Notes: generated by a model not told the origin, from the letters alone. A stretch of DNA of 36,789 nt from Bacteroides sp. (GCA_017992695.1 JAGOOC010000028.1:1-36789); one strand, 5' to 3'; positions 1 through 13,588 are shown, counted from the first letter of the stretch. Translations and numbers: made by a program.

Positions 1-2
1 TA

Positions 3-791
3 ATAGCTGTAGTGGCACTGGCAGCGGTTGTGGTGAGTTGCTCGAAAGATGATTTTGAGGTTCGTGATGGGAACAAACGGCCCACAGACTTGACAAGTGT
101 GGCATCGCTGGTAACCGGGCGAACAGATGGCGTTATCAGTTTGTCGATAGACGCACCTGAACTTAGTCGTGCTGCGGTGTGGATAGACCTTGATGGTGAT
201 GGCATACGTGCAGCGGATGAAAGTGAGAATGTGACCGGATTCAATCAATATGTCGATTATAACCTTGCATCGAATGTGACAACCGTTTCTGTTCATGGAG
301 ACATCACCTACTTGGGATGTGCTTCAAATGAGTTGACAGCGGTGGATGTGTCGAAAAGCCCTTACTTAATAACGCTCAACGCACCGATAAACAAACTGAC
401 CTCGCTAGATGTTTCCAAAAACAGGATGTTAAAGCGCTTGGACTGTTCCGCCAACCGTATAGCGACCTTGAATGTGTCGCAAAACAGTGAGTTGATAACG
501 CTATGGAGTTTTAATAATGAGTTGACTGCGCTAGATGTATCAAGTAATCGGAATTTATCTTTTTTAGATTGTTCCGGAAACAGGTTAACCGCACTGGATG
601 TGTCTAACAACAACGAATTGATGAGACTGTTATGCTATAACAATAAACTCTCTTCATTAGATGTTACACAAAACAGCAAATTAAGCCGTCTTTGGACCTA
701 TGGCAATAGCTTTACTCAAAACGAAACAGAGCGTTTGTTGGGAGTGCTGAAAGAGAAGACGGAGGGAGACTTTTGGGTTTCGAACGATTAA
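3..791 (+). CDS. LRR-repeat lipoprotein, 5' end cut by window
   Basis: The frame is already open at the window edge, so the true start lies upstream. The visible start of the protein is the end of a lipoprotein signal peptide: a hydrophobic run ending VVVSC, then SKDD, as expected for a Bacteroidales surface-exposed lipoprotein. Taking the GTG at 12 as residue 1, residues about 50-105 include an acidic IDLDGDG segment that resembles a calcium-binding loop. Residues 108-233 are six consecutive 21-residue repeats of the form LTaLDVSkNxxLxxLdCsxNx, a leucine-rich repeat type common in Bacteroides lipoproteins. A short C-terminal tail follows. The family is usually read as a binding or adhesion scaffold. 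The ligand cannot be told, and no neighbour suggests one. The repeat architecture is certain; the role is not. Confidence 0.8.
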   Translation: MAVVALAAVVVSCSKDDFEVRDGNKRPTDLTSVASLVTGRTDGVISLSIDAPELSRAAVWIDLDGDGIRAADESENVTGFNQYVDYNLASNVTTVSVHGDITYLGCASNELTAVDVSKSPYLITLNAPINKLTSLDVSKNRMLKRLDCSANRIATLNVSQNSELITLWSFNNELTALDVSSNRNLSFLDCSGNRLTALDVSNNNELMRLLCYNNKLSSLDVTQNSKLSRLWTYGNSFTQNETERLLGVLKEKTEGDFWVSND

Positions 792-841
792 GGTTACAAC
801 GATATTCCCACCTTTTGGAAGCATTAAAAGGATTAATTTAC

Positions 842-849
842 TACCTTTG
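842..849 (+). promoter_or_regulatory. Possible -7 box for truA operon
   Basis: TACCTTTG fits the Bacteroides -7 consensus TAnnTTTG and lies 30 bases before the truA start. A TTTG upstream (in CCTTTTGG, about 812-818) is 24 bases away, longer than the usual 19-21, so the -33 element is doubtful. Confidence 0.45.
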
Positions 850-879
850 CCCCTTGAAATGAACTAAAAAAGGAGCAAC

Positions 880-1644
880 GTGCATCGATATTTTATTTAC
901 TTAGCCTACGACGGAACAAACTATCACGGATGGCAAATACAGCCCAACAGCATCAGCATACAAGAGTGCTTGATGAAAGCTTTGGCAACCTTTCTGCGCC
1001 GCGAAGTAACGGTGATTGGGGCGGGACGAACGGATGCCGGAGTACACGCTTCGCTCATGGTGGCACACTTTGATCACGAAGAGGAGTTGGATACAGCAAC
1101 CGTTACCGAGAAGTTGAACCGTCTGCTTCCTCCCGATATTTCGGTATATCGTGTGCGCCAAGTCTATTCAGACGTAAATGCTCGCTTTGCCGCTACCGCC
1201 CGTACGTACAAGTACTACGTCACTTCGACCAAGCAAGCCTTCAATCGACAATACCGATGGCGCATGTATGGCAAGCTCGATTATGAATTGATGAATGAAG
1301 CCGCACAGACATTGTTCGAATATACCGATTTTACCAGCTTCAGTAAACTGCACACTGATGCAAAGACCAACATCTGTCACATCAGTCATGCGGCATGGAC
1401 ACAGGTAGATGAGGAAACCTGGGTGTTCACCATTCGTGCCGATCGTTTTCTTCGCAACATGGTGCGCGCCATTGTGGGCACCTTGGTCGAGGTAGGACGT
1501 GGCAAACTCACCGTTGAAGGTTTCCGACGGGTAATCGAACAACAAGATCGGGGCAAGGCAGGTACGTCGGCCCCTGCCAACGGGCTTTTTCTTATCCATG
1601 TGGAATATCCCGAAGAGATTTTTGTTCCTCCTCATTCTTACTAA
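880..1644 (+). CDS. truA: tRNA pseudouridine synthase A
   Basis: This 254-residue protein has the TruA signature [11 protein letters not shown] at residues 47-57, with the catalytic aspartate at D52. TruA converts uridines 38-40 in the anticodon arm of many tRNAs to pseudouridine in the cytoplasm. The length matches the family. The start is a GTG at 880, chosen because AAAGGAGC stands just before it as a good ribosome binding site and because the family N-terminus ([13 protein letters not shown]) follows at once. The DMT transporter gene begins 14 bases after the stop, so the two are probably co-transcribed. Nothing in the sequence looks damaged. Confidence 0.96.
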   Translation: MHRYFIYLAYDGTNYHGWQIQPNSISIQECLMKALATFLRREVTVIGAGRTDAGVHASLMVAHFDHEEELDTATVTEKLNRLLPPDISVYRVRQVYSDVNARFAATARTYKYYVTSTKQAFNRQYRWRMYGKLDYELMNEAAQTLFEYTDFTSFSKLHTDAKTNICHISHAAWTQVDEETWVFTIRADRFLRNMVRAIVGTLVEVGRGKLTVEGFRRVIEQQDRGKAGTSAPANGLFLIHVEYPEEIFVPPHSY

Positions 1645-1658
1645 ATTATACGTAAACT

Positions 1659-2558
1659 ATGTGGTTACTCCTTGCGTTTCTCTCGGCTGCGTTGCTGGGA
1701 TTCTATGATGTGTTTAAAAAGAAATCGCTAAAAGACAACGCTGTGCTTCCGGTGCTCTTTCTCAATACACTTTTCTCGAGTTTAATCTTTCTTCCCTTTA
1801 TTTTAGGTTCAGCCTATATGCCCGAGGTGCTGGGCGGAACGATATTTGATGTTCCCGTTGTGGGCTGGGAAGTGCATCTGTTTATCCTACTTAAATCGTG
1901 CATTGTACTCGCTTCGTGGATTTTTGGATACTTTGGCATGAAGCATCTGCCACTAACGATTGTAGGCCCTATCAATGCCACACGCCCCATCATGGTGCTG
2001 GTGGGAGCTATGTTGCTGTTTGGCGAACGGCTCAACCTGTATCAGTGGATTGGAGTGTCATTGGGTATTTTTTCCTTCTTTATGCTTAGTCGCTCGGGCA
2101 AGAAGGAGGGGATTGACTTCAAACGTAACAAATGGATTTTCTTTATCATACTGGCAGCGATCACCGGATCGATTAGCGGGCTGTATGATAAGTTTCTGAT
2201 GAAGCAGATCCCTCCGATGGTGGTGCAGGCATGGTACAACGTGTATCAGCTCTTTCTGATGGGCTCCATCGTGCTGTTGCTGTGGTGGCCGCAACGAAGA
2301 ACAAGCACTCCTTTTCGATGGGATTGGGCCATTGTTTTGATCTCCATCTTTCTCTCAGCTGCCGATTTTGTTTACTTCTACGCGTTGAGTGATCAAGACT
2401 CGATGATCTCCATCGTCTCAATGGTGCGCCGCAGCAGTGTGCTGGTGTCGTTCATCTTTGGCGCCATCCTGTTCCGTGAAAAGAATTTAAAAAGTAAGGC
2501 TATCGATCTCATCTTAGTATTAATCGGAATGTTCTTCTTATATTTGGGAACAAAATAA
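1659..2558 (+). CDS. DMT-superfamily (EamA-like) transporter
   Basis: The 299-residue protein consists almost entirely of hydrophobic segments, about ten in two similar halves, as in EamA/DMT permeases. A gap of charged residues near 140-150 (RSGKKEGIDFKRNK) separates the halves. It opens with a membrane segment (MWLLLAFLSAALLGFYDVFKKKSL) and lacks a cleavable signal peptide. Members move small metabolites or drugs across the inner membrane, and the substrate cannot be predicted here. The start ATG at 1659 is 14 bases after truA, suggesting co-transcription. The DUF3256 gene follows after 64 bases. Confidence 0.85.
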   Translation: MWLLLAFLSAALLGFYDVFKKKSLKDNAVLPVLFLNTLFSSLIFLPFILGSAYMPEVLGGTIFDVPVVGWEVHLFILLKSCIVLASWIFGYFGMKHLPLTIVGPINATRPIMVLVGAMLLFGERLNLYQWIGVSLGIFSFFMLSRSGKKEGIDFKRNKWIFFIILAAITGSISGLYDKFLMKQIPPMVVQAWYNVYQLFLMGSIVLLLWWPQRRTSTPFRWDWAIVLISIFLSAADFVYFYALSDQDSMISIVSMVRRSSVLVSFIFGAILFREKNLKSKAIDLILVLIGMFFLYLGTK

Positions 2559-2622
2559 GATACTACCCACGTAAAGAAACCAACGTTCGGATATATTCGT
2601 ATCATCTATATGATTGTTGACC

Positions 2623-3261
2623 ATGAAAAAAATAATCTCTGTTCTCTTAGCCTTAGGCTTATCTCTTTCAGCGAACGCGCAAGAAGCGAAAAGCGTGTTT
2701 GTACAGATGCCCGATTCGCTTAGTCCGCTGCTGACGGCCGTGAATAGAGCCGATTGCATTGACTTTCTCGAAAGCAAGATGAAAGCGCAAGTAGAGAATC
2801 GCTTCGGCCGAACGAGTGAGATGACCGCATTAAGCAAAGACTACATCCATATGCAGCTCTCGCCGCAAACGACTTGGCAGATGAAGCTGTTGGCTATCAA
2901 TGATTCTACCAAGGTGATTTGTGTGGTTTCTACTGCTTGTGCTCCGGTTTGCGACAGCGCTGTTCAATTCTATACGACCGATTGGAAAGCGCTCTCTACA
3001 CGCGATTACCTAACTCTGCCCGTGATGGATGATTTCTTTACCGCTCCCGATTCGACAGCTGCTGAAACGTTCAATCGCACCCGCTTATCGGCCGATATGC
3101 TGCTGATGAAAGGTGATTTGTCTAAGAGCGATGCCACGCTTACCTTTACGTTCACCACCCCCGACTATATGGAAAAAGAGACGGCAGATAAACTCAAACC
3201 GTTTATCCGCCGTCCCTTAAGCTATGTATGGCAGGGAAATCGTTATTCGCCTGCGTATTGA
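2623..3261 (+). CDS. DUF3256 family secreted protein
   Basis: The 212-residue protein begins with a clear signal peptide (MKKIISVLLALGLSLSANAQ) and continues as a Bacteroidales DUF3256 protein of unknown function, with the typical CIDFLESKMKAQVENRFG region near residues 45-62. An in-frame TTG at 2614 would add three residues; the ATG at 2623 is preferred because it starts a standard signal peptide. The product should be periplasmic or outer-membrane associated. It lies downstream of truA and the DMT transporter on the same strand and converges with the sugar kinase gene, whose stop is 24 bases away. No catalytic motif is recognised. Confidence 0.82.
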   Translation: MKKIISVLLALGLSLSANAQEAKSVFVQMPDSLSPLLTAVNRADCIDFLESKMKAQVENRFGRTSEMTALSKDYIHMQLSPQTTWQMKLLAINDSTKVICVVSTACAPVCDSAVQFYTTDWKALSTRDYLTLPVMDDFFTAPDSTAAETFNRTRLSADMLLMKGDLSKSDATLTFTFTTPDYMEKETADKLKPFIRRPLSYVWQGNRYSPAY

Positions 3262-3285
3262 GTTACTCGCCTCCGCATTGATTTT

Positions 3286-4371
3286 TTACTTCAAACACTC
3301 CTTGATGAACGCCTCCATTTCGGGGGTGTGAGCCTCTACACTCTGCAATAACTTGAACTGAGCCTTGGTACGCACCAAGTTGTGTTCGGGGTATTTGATT
3401 TTGTAGTACGTATCGCCGTTGATGTAATCGGCAAGGAACCGAACACACTGCATATAAGGGAAGAGAGCGGCTGCATAAGGCAGATTCTCGATCTCAACGG
3501 GCGTAAGGAATGAACGGGCGCCTTCAAGATATCCTTTGGTGAATGCCTTGAATATCTCCATATTAAACTCCACTCGATCCAGGTCTTTGTCGTCTTCATC
3601 GCCTTTGTTGGCTCCTGTACGCAGGAAGTCGCCATAATCGGAGAAGATAAAGCTCGGCATCACCGTGTCGAGGTCGATCACACAAAGTACCTTTCCGTCC
3701 TCATCAAACATCATGTTGTTTACTTTAGTATCGCAGTGGCAAACGCGTTTGGGTAACTTCCCTTCTCGGCCCATGCGCTCGGCTTTACACATCTCTTCGG
3801 CACGCTTCTCAATTTCATCGAGAAAGTATTGCACTTCAGCCACGCGTCCGGCAGCATTGGCTGCTACCGCGTCGCGTAGTTGTTTGAGACGGAACTCCAT
3901 GTTGTGGAAGTCGGGAATGGTTTCGCCCAGTGACTCGGGGATGTCGGCCAACTTCGCTTGGAAGTCTCCAAAAGCTACACCGGCGTAGTAAGAGTACTCA
4001 GGGTTTACGGTTTCGTAGGTTTTGGCACGTGGGATGAAAGTCATCATTCGCCAATAGTTTTCCCCATCAAACCAGTAGGTTTTACCATCTGCTGCAGCAA
4101 CAAATTGCAACACCTTGCGGTCAACATCGCTCTCGCCCTGTTCCGTAAGTTTCTTACGGATGTGGCGGGTTACTGCTGCTATATTATTCTGAAGCATCTC
4201 CACATTTTGAAAAATGGCATGATTGATGCGTTGCAATACATAGTCCGGAGCGTCTGCTTCGAGCGTGTTCACTTTATAGGTGTCGTTGATAAGTCCGGCT
4301 CCCAATGGTTTTATTTCGCCGACAGTTCCTTGTGTTTGGAAGTGAGAGACGATTTCCTGTAGATTCTTCAT
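3286..4371 (-). CDS. NahK-like sugar 1-kinase (APH-fold phosphotransferase)
   Basis: The 361-residue protein belongs to the aminoglycoside phosphotransferase/HSK2 fold. The catalytic loop HCDTKVNN is at residues 212-219 (catalytic D214, metal-binding N218 or N219), and the magnesium-binding segment IDLDTVMP is at 232-239. The wording HxDTKxNN...VIDLDTVMPG is that of N-acetylhexosamine 1-kinase (NahK) of Bifidobacterium, which makes GlcNAc-1-P and GalNAc-1-P. That is family knowledge; the exact sugar here is inferred. It has no signal peptide and should be cytoplasmic. It lies 42 bases behind the secreted beta-galactosidase on the same strand, so it plausibly phosphorylates a sugar freed by that enzyme. 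A general choline/aminoglycoside-like kinase is the alternative. Confidence 0.8.
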   Translation of the reverse strand: MKNLQEIVSHFQTQGTVGEIKPLGAGLINDTYKVNTLEADAPDYVLQRINHAIFQNVEMLQNNIAAVTRHIRKKLTEQGESDVDRKVLQFVAAADGKTYWFDGENYWRMMTFIPRAKTYETVNPEYSYYAGVAFGDFQAKLADIPESLGETIPDFHNMEFRLKQLRDAVAANAAGRVAEVQYFLDEIEKRAEEMCKAERMGREGKLPKRVCHCDTKVNNMMFDEDGKVLCVIDLDTVMPSFIFSDYGDFLRTGANKGDEDDKDLDRVEFNMEIFKAFTKGYLEGARSFLTPVEIENLPYAAALFPYMQCVRFLADYINGDTYYKIKYPEHNLVRTKAQFKLLQSVEAHTPEMEAFIKECLK

Positions 4372-4413
4372 GATCTGTTCTATTATTTATTAAAGGTTGT
4401 TCTATGAGTTGGT

Positions 4414-8662
<4,249 letters not shown>

Positions 8663-8686
8663 GAATTTGGCAGGTGGTTATATGTC

Positions 8687-8758
8687 AGACACGGATTACA
8701 CGTCCGGTATGCCTCTGTTGTAGGGGGGAGGCAATGTCCGTTCGTGTAACCCGTGTCT
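8687..8758. repeat. Long imperfect inverted repeat (stem-loop)
   Basis: Arms 8687-8702 and 8743-8758 pair at 15 of 16 positions, and an inner GCCTC/GAGGC pair (8711-8715 with 8728-8732) can extend the fold. It fills the gap between the GH109 stop and the YitT start. No T-run follows the stem on the minus strand, so it does not look like a normal intrinsic terminator for GH109. It may be a processing site, an attenuator, or a dispersed repeat. Confidence 0.7.
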
Positions 8759-8776
8759 AGTTTAATGCTTATTTTT

Positions 8777-10192
8777 TTACTGTGCAAAAGCGTGTTTATA
8801 TCCTTTTACTTTGTTCCATCCACCACGTGTGAAATCGGGGATAGCTACTGCATTCGAATTGTTTTCAATAGAGATGCGAGTCAACTCAGCCATTGAACAC
8901 CATTCGGCCAGGTCATAAACGTCCATGTCAAGAGGCAATCCGTTGCGCAGACAGTATACCAAGCGATAATCCATGATATAGTCCATTCCACCGTGTCCGC
9001 CTACTTTCTTGGCTGTCTCTTCCAGTTCAACATGAATAGGGTGTTTGTATTTCTCCATCAAGGCCTTTTTAACCTCTTGGGGTACCGATCCGTGTGCGTT
9101 CAACTTTTCGTGGTCGGGTGCTACCTCGCTTGATACTTTAGAAGGACGCAGGCAATACTCCTCAATCGGGTATTTGCTGGCATAACCATCCGTACCGGTT
9201 ACTTGATACATGCGGCTGTAAGGACGTGGAGTCATTACGTTGTGTTGGATCAACATCGTTTTACCGTTTTCTGTGCGAATCAACGTTGACGTTTGATCAC
9301 CGTTTTGGAAATCTTTTACCTCTTCGCCTGTTTTGCTTTTGATGTAAGCCGGGCCATTAACCGCTTTGGTGTCCATAGCTACCAACGTTTTCAAACGGTC
9401 GCCACGGTGAATATCGAGCAGCTGACAAGCCGGTCCGATGCCGTGTGTGGCATATACGTCGCCACGGTATTTCCGGTTGTAATCCATGCGCCAGTTGTTC
9501 CAGTATGAAGGCCAAAACTCTTCAAGGTTGTGGATGTAAGCACCTTCTACGTGAAGTACTTCGCCAAAGATGCCCTGTTGAGCCATGTTCAGTGAGGTTA
9601 GTTCGAAGAAGTCATACACACAGTTTTCGAGTTGCATGCAGTGTTTACGTGTTCTCTCTGAGGTGTTAATGAGCTTCCAAATTTCGTCCAGCGTCATTGC
9701 CGCAGGCACTTCGATGGCTACGTGCTTGCCCTTTTCCATGGCGTATACGCCCATGTCGGCATGGTGTTTCCAGTCGGTAGCAATGTACACCAAGTCAATA
9801 TCGTCGCGATCGCAAAGTTGTTTCCATGCGTCTTCCGTTCCGCTATAAGATGCTGCTTCCGGCAGTCCCGCTTTCTTCAATATCTGCTGAGTTTTTTCTA
9901 CACTTTCGGGGCGGATGTCGCACAAGGCTACTACCTGTGTCCCGGGTATCTTAGTGAAACGTGCTACTGCACCGGGGCCGCGCATGCCGAGGCCGATGAA
10001 CCCAACACGTACCGTTTCCAGTTTCGGAGTAACTAAATTAATCACATCTTTCTGTCCGACAGGGCGGGCAGGTGTTTTTACAGTAATAGGGGCTACTTTT
10101 TTGATTGTAGCTTTTCCTTTGTTTTGAGCATAACCCGTTTGATAGGTTAGCAGAGTAAGACCAATCAGTAAGGTACTTAATAGTTTACGCAT
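8777..10192 (-). CDS. GH109 family glycosidase (Gfo/Idh/MocA fold)
   Basis: The 471-residue protein starts with a signal peptide (MRKLLSTLLIGLTLLTYQTGYAQ). A Rossmann NAD-binding motif GFIGLGMRG is at residues 64-72, followed by EVPAA at 161-165 and YATHGIGP at 247-254. These match GH109, the NAD-dependent alpha-N-acetylgalactosaminidases, in which the conserved histidine of the HGxGP segment (H250) is thought to be in the active site. The family acts by a redox mechanism on terminal alpha-GalNAc, as on mucin and blood-group A glycans. Some members have other specificities. An in-frame codon at 10255 would add 21 residues, but the ATG at 10192 gives the normal signal peptide and is preferred. 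It lies upstream of the YitT-GH2-kinase operon on the same strand, separated by a stem-loop. Confidence 0.9.
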   Translation of the reverse strand: MRKLLSTLLIGLTLLTYQTGYAQNKGKATIKKVAPITVKTPARPVGQKDVINLVTPKLETVRVGFIGLGMRGPGAVARFTKIPGTQVVALCDIRPESVEKTQQILKKAGLPEAASYSGTEDAWKQLCDRDDIDLVYIATDWKHHADMGVYAMEKGKHVAIEVPAAMTLDEIWKLINTSERTRKHCMQLENCVYDFFELTSLNMAQQGIFGEVLHVEGAYIHNLEEFWPSYWNNWRMDYNRKYRGDVYATHGIGPACQLLDIHRGDRLKTLVAMDTKAVNGPAYIKSKTGEEVKDFQNGDQTSTLIRTENGKTMLIQHNVMTPRPYSRMYQVTGTDGYASKYPIEEYCLRPSKVSSEVAPDHEKLNAHGSVPQEVKKALMEKYKHPIHVELEETAKKVGGHGGMDYIMDYRLVYCLRNGLPLDMDVYDLAEWCSMAELTRISIENNSNAVAIPDFTRGGWNKVKGYKHAFAQ

Positions 10193-10513
10193 AATAATTA
10201 GATTAGTAAATAAAAAATAAATTTGTATTTTAACGTTCAAAATGAATGTACACACTATAAATACACATAAATAGGGTGTACCCCCACTTTATGGTTGTTT
10301 TTTTTAGTTCCTTTAACTCCTTGAAATCCTTCTGTAGAACAAAAATACGATATAAACTTTAATTAGTAAACATGAAAACAGATATTAATTCATCCGTTCA
10401 ATGAAAGATGCTGTAGGGTTGCAAGAGTACGTACTCTTATATATCAATAGTATGTACTCCTTAAAGTGTTGATTGTCAGGTGATATTTTCCAAAAGCTAA
10501 TCTTTTCCAAAAG
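10193..10513. other. Intergenic region with palindromes and a possible promoter
   Basis: There is no gene in these 321 bases. On the minus strand 10340-10347 reads TATTTTTG, a fit to the -7 consensus, and would give GH109 a long leader of about 140 bases; no convincing -33 element was found. The stretch also holds the perfect palindrome at 10423-10438, the degenerate AGTATGTACT at 10449-10458, and a 14-base direct repeat that runs into the end of the M60 remnant. Confidence 0.5.
10423..10438. repeat. Perfect 16-bp palindrome with TACGTA core
   Basis: AAGAGTACGTACTCTT reads the same on both strands. A degenerate copy, AGTATGTACT, follows at 10449-10458. Closely related palindromes lie after the PL8 gene (15743-15834). 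It could be a regulator operator or a dispersed repeat; nothing here decides between them. Confidence 0.75.
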
Positions 10514-10516
10514 CTA
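10486..10516. repeat. Tandem direct repeat, 17-bp period
   Basis: TTTTCCAAAAGCTA occurs at 10486-10499 and again at 10503-10516. The second copy overlaps the stop codon of the M60 remnant. It is probably a small local duplication. Confidence 0.6.
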
Positions 10517-11229
10517 GTCGGTTAATAGCGTTATATCTTCGGCCGGTTTCGGATATTTCTTATCGGCAATGTACGTTTTCACCTCATTGCTCATCTCAGG
10601 TGTGACGGTAAAGTTGTACTGTGCATAATCTTTGATTTGAAAGTCTCCCTCTTTAAAGAATCCCCGTCTCCATCGCGAAACATATAGTAGTTGTAGTTGA
10701 CCCGTGCCAAAATTCGTTTTTGAGGGATACAGTTGTATTTCACTGCGCCCATAAAGGTATATTGCTGATACATGATTTGATCGTAGTTCTCCATGAGCTC
10801 GATTCCTTTTCCGTAGGCAAACTGCTTGAGATACTGTACGGGATAAACCGTTTGTATGTATTTCCCACGAGCGTCCATGACTGGGCTTACGGCATTGTCT
10901 AACAGTCGATTCCACTCTTCGTTACTGTGAATGGATGAGTCAAAGTAGCCGTTAACAAGACCTGTTGGGAAGTGGATACTGATTTCGGGAGCCGTTTCCG
11001 GATCGTCTGCAAAATAATCTAGGTACACATTGCCCCCTTGTTGAACATGGATTACATTAACACCTTCGCGCAAAGGAATCTCCTGGCATTTTATTCCCCA
11101 ACCATTTGGATCTTTAGTCGGTGCATAGTCGGGAGTGGGTTGCCGATTCCAATCAGGGATAAGCAGTTGGATGTTTCTTCCGTGCAAATCGCCAGTTAAA
11201 AATATAACGGCACTAATTGATTCTTTCGG
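10514..11229 (-). pseudogene. M60-like peptidase remnant, deleted and frameshifted
   Basis: Reading the minus strand from 11229, one frame gives a long stretch typical of Bacteroides M60-like (enhancin-type) mucin peptidases: PDWNRQPTPDYAPTKDPNGW, then IHFPTGLVNGYFDSS, then MDARGKYIQTVYPVQ, then RVNYNYYMFRDGDG. At about 10655-10672 this frame breaks. A second frame continues about 48 residues (from GFFKEGDFQIKD) to a stop at 10514. The HExxH zinc site that should follow the FRDGDG segment is absent, so an internal part was lost and the tail was joined out of frame. There is no start codon or signal peptide either: a stop lies at 11230. The gene is therefore non-functional. The family acts on host glycoproteins, which fits the GH109 neighbour. 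The tail probably comes from the same gene, but this could not be proven. Confidence 0.8.
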
Positions 11230-11356
11230 TTAGACATACAGCTTTTGGAGATAATTACTCTGGTTTATTTATGCGAATCAGCAATAGAAAAGTTTATTTG
11301 TTTACATTTTTCAACGATATCATTTTTTTTATTCATTCAACACCTAATTTTATACC

Positions 11357-13512
11357 ATGAAAGTAAAACTGTTTTTCCTGATGTGCTTCTTATGCACAAC
11401 GTGTGTGCTGAAAGCAGCAGATAAACCAATTATCAAGATTACCACAAACCAAGTGAGTCTCATTTATAAGGTGGCTGATAATGGACGTTTGTACCAGAGT
11501 TATCTGGGCAAGCGTTTGAATCATGATTCGGACATATCCTTTTTGTCAACGGGTACCGAAGCTTATATTACGCATGGGCTCGAAGATTACTTTGAGCCGG
11601 CTATCCACTTGTTGCATAATGATGGCAATCCCTCTTTACTACTGAAGTACGCGTCTCACTCTGTGAATCGCGTATCGCCGGGAGTCGAAGAGACGATTAT
11701 CACGTTGCAGGACGATAAATACCCCGTGACCGTGCTCCTGCATTATGTTGCCTATGAGAAGGAGAATCTGATCAAGACTTATACTGAAATCAGCCACAAA
11801 GAGAAGAAACCGGTGGTGTTAGAAAAGTATGCCTCGTCTATGCTTCATCTCAATCGAAACAACTATCTTCTGACAGAGTTCTCCGGCGACTGGGCAAGTG
11901 AGGTACGCTTGAAAGAGGTTCCGTTGGAATTTGGGAAGAAGGTTTTAGATAGCAAACTAGGCAGTCGAGCCAATATGTTCTGCTCGCCTTTTTTTCAGTT
12001 GGCACTAGATGGCAAGGCTGATGAGAATAACGGTGAAGTCATTGTTGGTACCATCGGATGGACGGGTAACTTCAGCTTTGTGTTCGAGATTGACAATAAG
12101 AACCAACTTCGCATCCTCTCGGGCATCAACCCTTATGCTTCGGCCTACCATCTAAAACCCAATGAAGTATTTCGCACCCCGATTTCTACTTCACTTACAG
12201 CTTCAACGGAAAGGGAGAAGCCAGTCGAAATTTCCATGATTGGGCACGTGCTTATCAGGTGAAAGACGGAGACAAAGACCGCATGACGTTGCTCAACAAC
12301 TGGGAAGCCACCTATTTCAATTTTGACGAGAAGAAACTCGAAACTCTCATGGACGATGCCGTGGAGTTGGGTGTGGATATGTTCTTGCTCGACGACGGAT
12401 GGTTTGCTAACAAATATCCTCGCAGCAGTGATCGCCAAGGATTGGGCGACTGGGAAGTTACTGCCGATAAACTGCCCAACGGCATTACCCACCTCACCCA
12501 AGTTGCCAAAGGCAAACGCGTGAAATTCGGACTGTGGATAGAGCCCGAAATGGTGAACCCCAAGAGTGAACTTTACGAAAAACACAAAGATTGGGTGATT
12601 CACCTGCCCAACCGTGATGAGTACTACTTCCGCAATCAGATGGTACTCGATTTGAGTAACCCCAAAGTACAGGATTTTGTATTCGGAGTAGTCGACAACT
12701 TGATGACTAACTCTCCCGATATCGCCTTCTTTAAGTGGGATTGCAACAGCCCCATCACCAACATCTATTCGGCTAACCTCAAAGAAAAACAATCACATCT
12801 TTATATTGATTATATGCGCGGACTGTACAATGTGCTGGAACGTGTCAATGCTAAATACCCCAACTTGCCTATGATGCTTTGCTCGGGTGGGGGAGGGCGT
12901 TCAGACTACGAAGCCTTGAAGTACTTCACCGAGTTCTGGCCGAGCGACAATACCGATCCGATCGAACGTTTGTTCATTCAATGGGGATACTCGCAAGTAT
13001 TCCCTGTGAAGACCATGTGTGCCCATGTTACTACATGGAACAAGAATACGAGTATCAAGTTTCGCACTGATGTAGCCATGATGTGTAAGTTGGGTTTCGA
13101 TATGAAGTTGGAAGAGATGAGCAAGGATGAACAAACCTTTTGTCGCAATACAGTGAGAAATTACAATGTGCTGAAGCCGGTTATTCTGGAAGGCGATCAA
13201 TATCGTTTGGTATCTCCTTACAGCGGAAACCACACCTCTACGATGTACGTGGGCAAGGATCAGCACAAGGCAGTGATCTTTGCTTTTGATGTGTACCCTC
13301 GTTATGCTGAAAAATCACTACCGGTCTGTTTGCAGGGATTAGATGCTGATAAAATGTATCGTGTGAACGAGATTAACCGAATGCCGGGTGCTAATTCCTC
13401 TTTAGCAGGAGATGGACAACTCTTCTCGGGTGAATATCTAATGAACGTAGGGTTGTCTCTTTTCACTAGCTCACAGTTGCGTAGTCGGGTGGTTGAGATT
13501 GTGGTTGAATAA
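11357..13512 (+). pseudogene. GH36 alpha-galactosidase, split by one-base frameshift
   Basis: The 5' frame (11357-12262) encodes a signal peptide (MKVKLFFLMCFLCTTCVLKA) and the N-terminal beta-sandwich of GH36 up to LKPNEVFRTP. It then runs into 28 unrelated residues and a stop. From the C-run at 12177-12180 the next frame carries the expected family continuation (FYFTYSFNGKGEASRNFHDW) and stays open to 13512. Adding one base, for example a fifth C, restores a single protein of about 718 residues. The second part holds LLDDGW, the nucleophile aspartate in FFKWDCN (codon 12739-12741) and the acid/base in PSDNTD (codon near 12946). An intact enzyme would cleave terminal alpha-galactose. The cause is either a true frameshift or a sequencing error. 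The PL8 gene follows after 76 bases. Confidence 0.88.
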
Positions 13513-13588
13513 GAGACTCTCTTTTGTCTTATTTATTTTGATATTTAGCTCAATTTCTTATTTTTACGCCTCAAAACAAAAATAAACG

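Noticed and set aside
8687-8758. Ends of an insertion sequence
   Set aside because: The arms enclose only 40 bases, there is no transposase remnant, and no target-site duplication was seen.
10591-11187. Two separate small genes on the minus strand (10591-11187 and 10514-10915)
   Set aside because: They are overlapping frames of one M60-like remnant; each shows family-like sequence only on its own side of the break.
12259-13512. A separate gene for the catalytic half of GH36
   Set aside because: Its GTG start is inside the continuous GH36 homology. The same frame is open further upstream and carries conserved family sequence, so it is the 3' part of a frameshifted gene.
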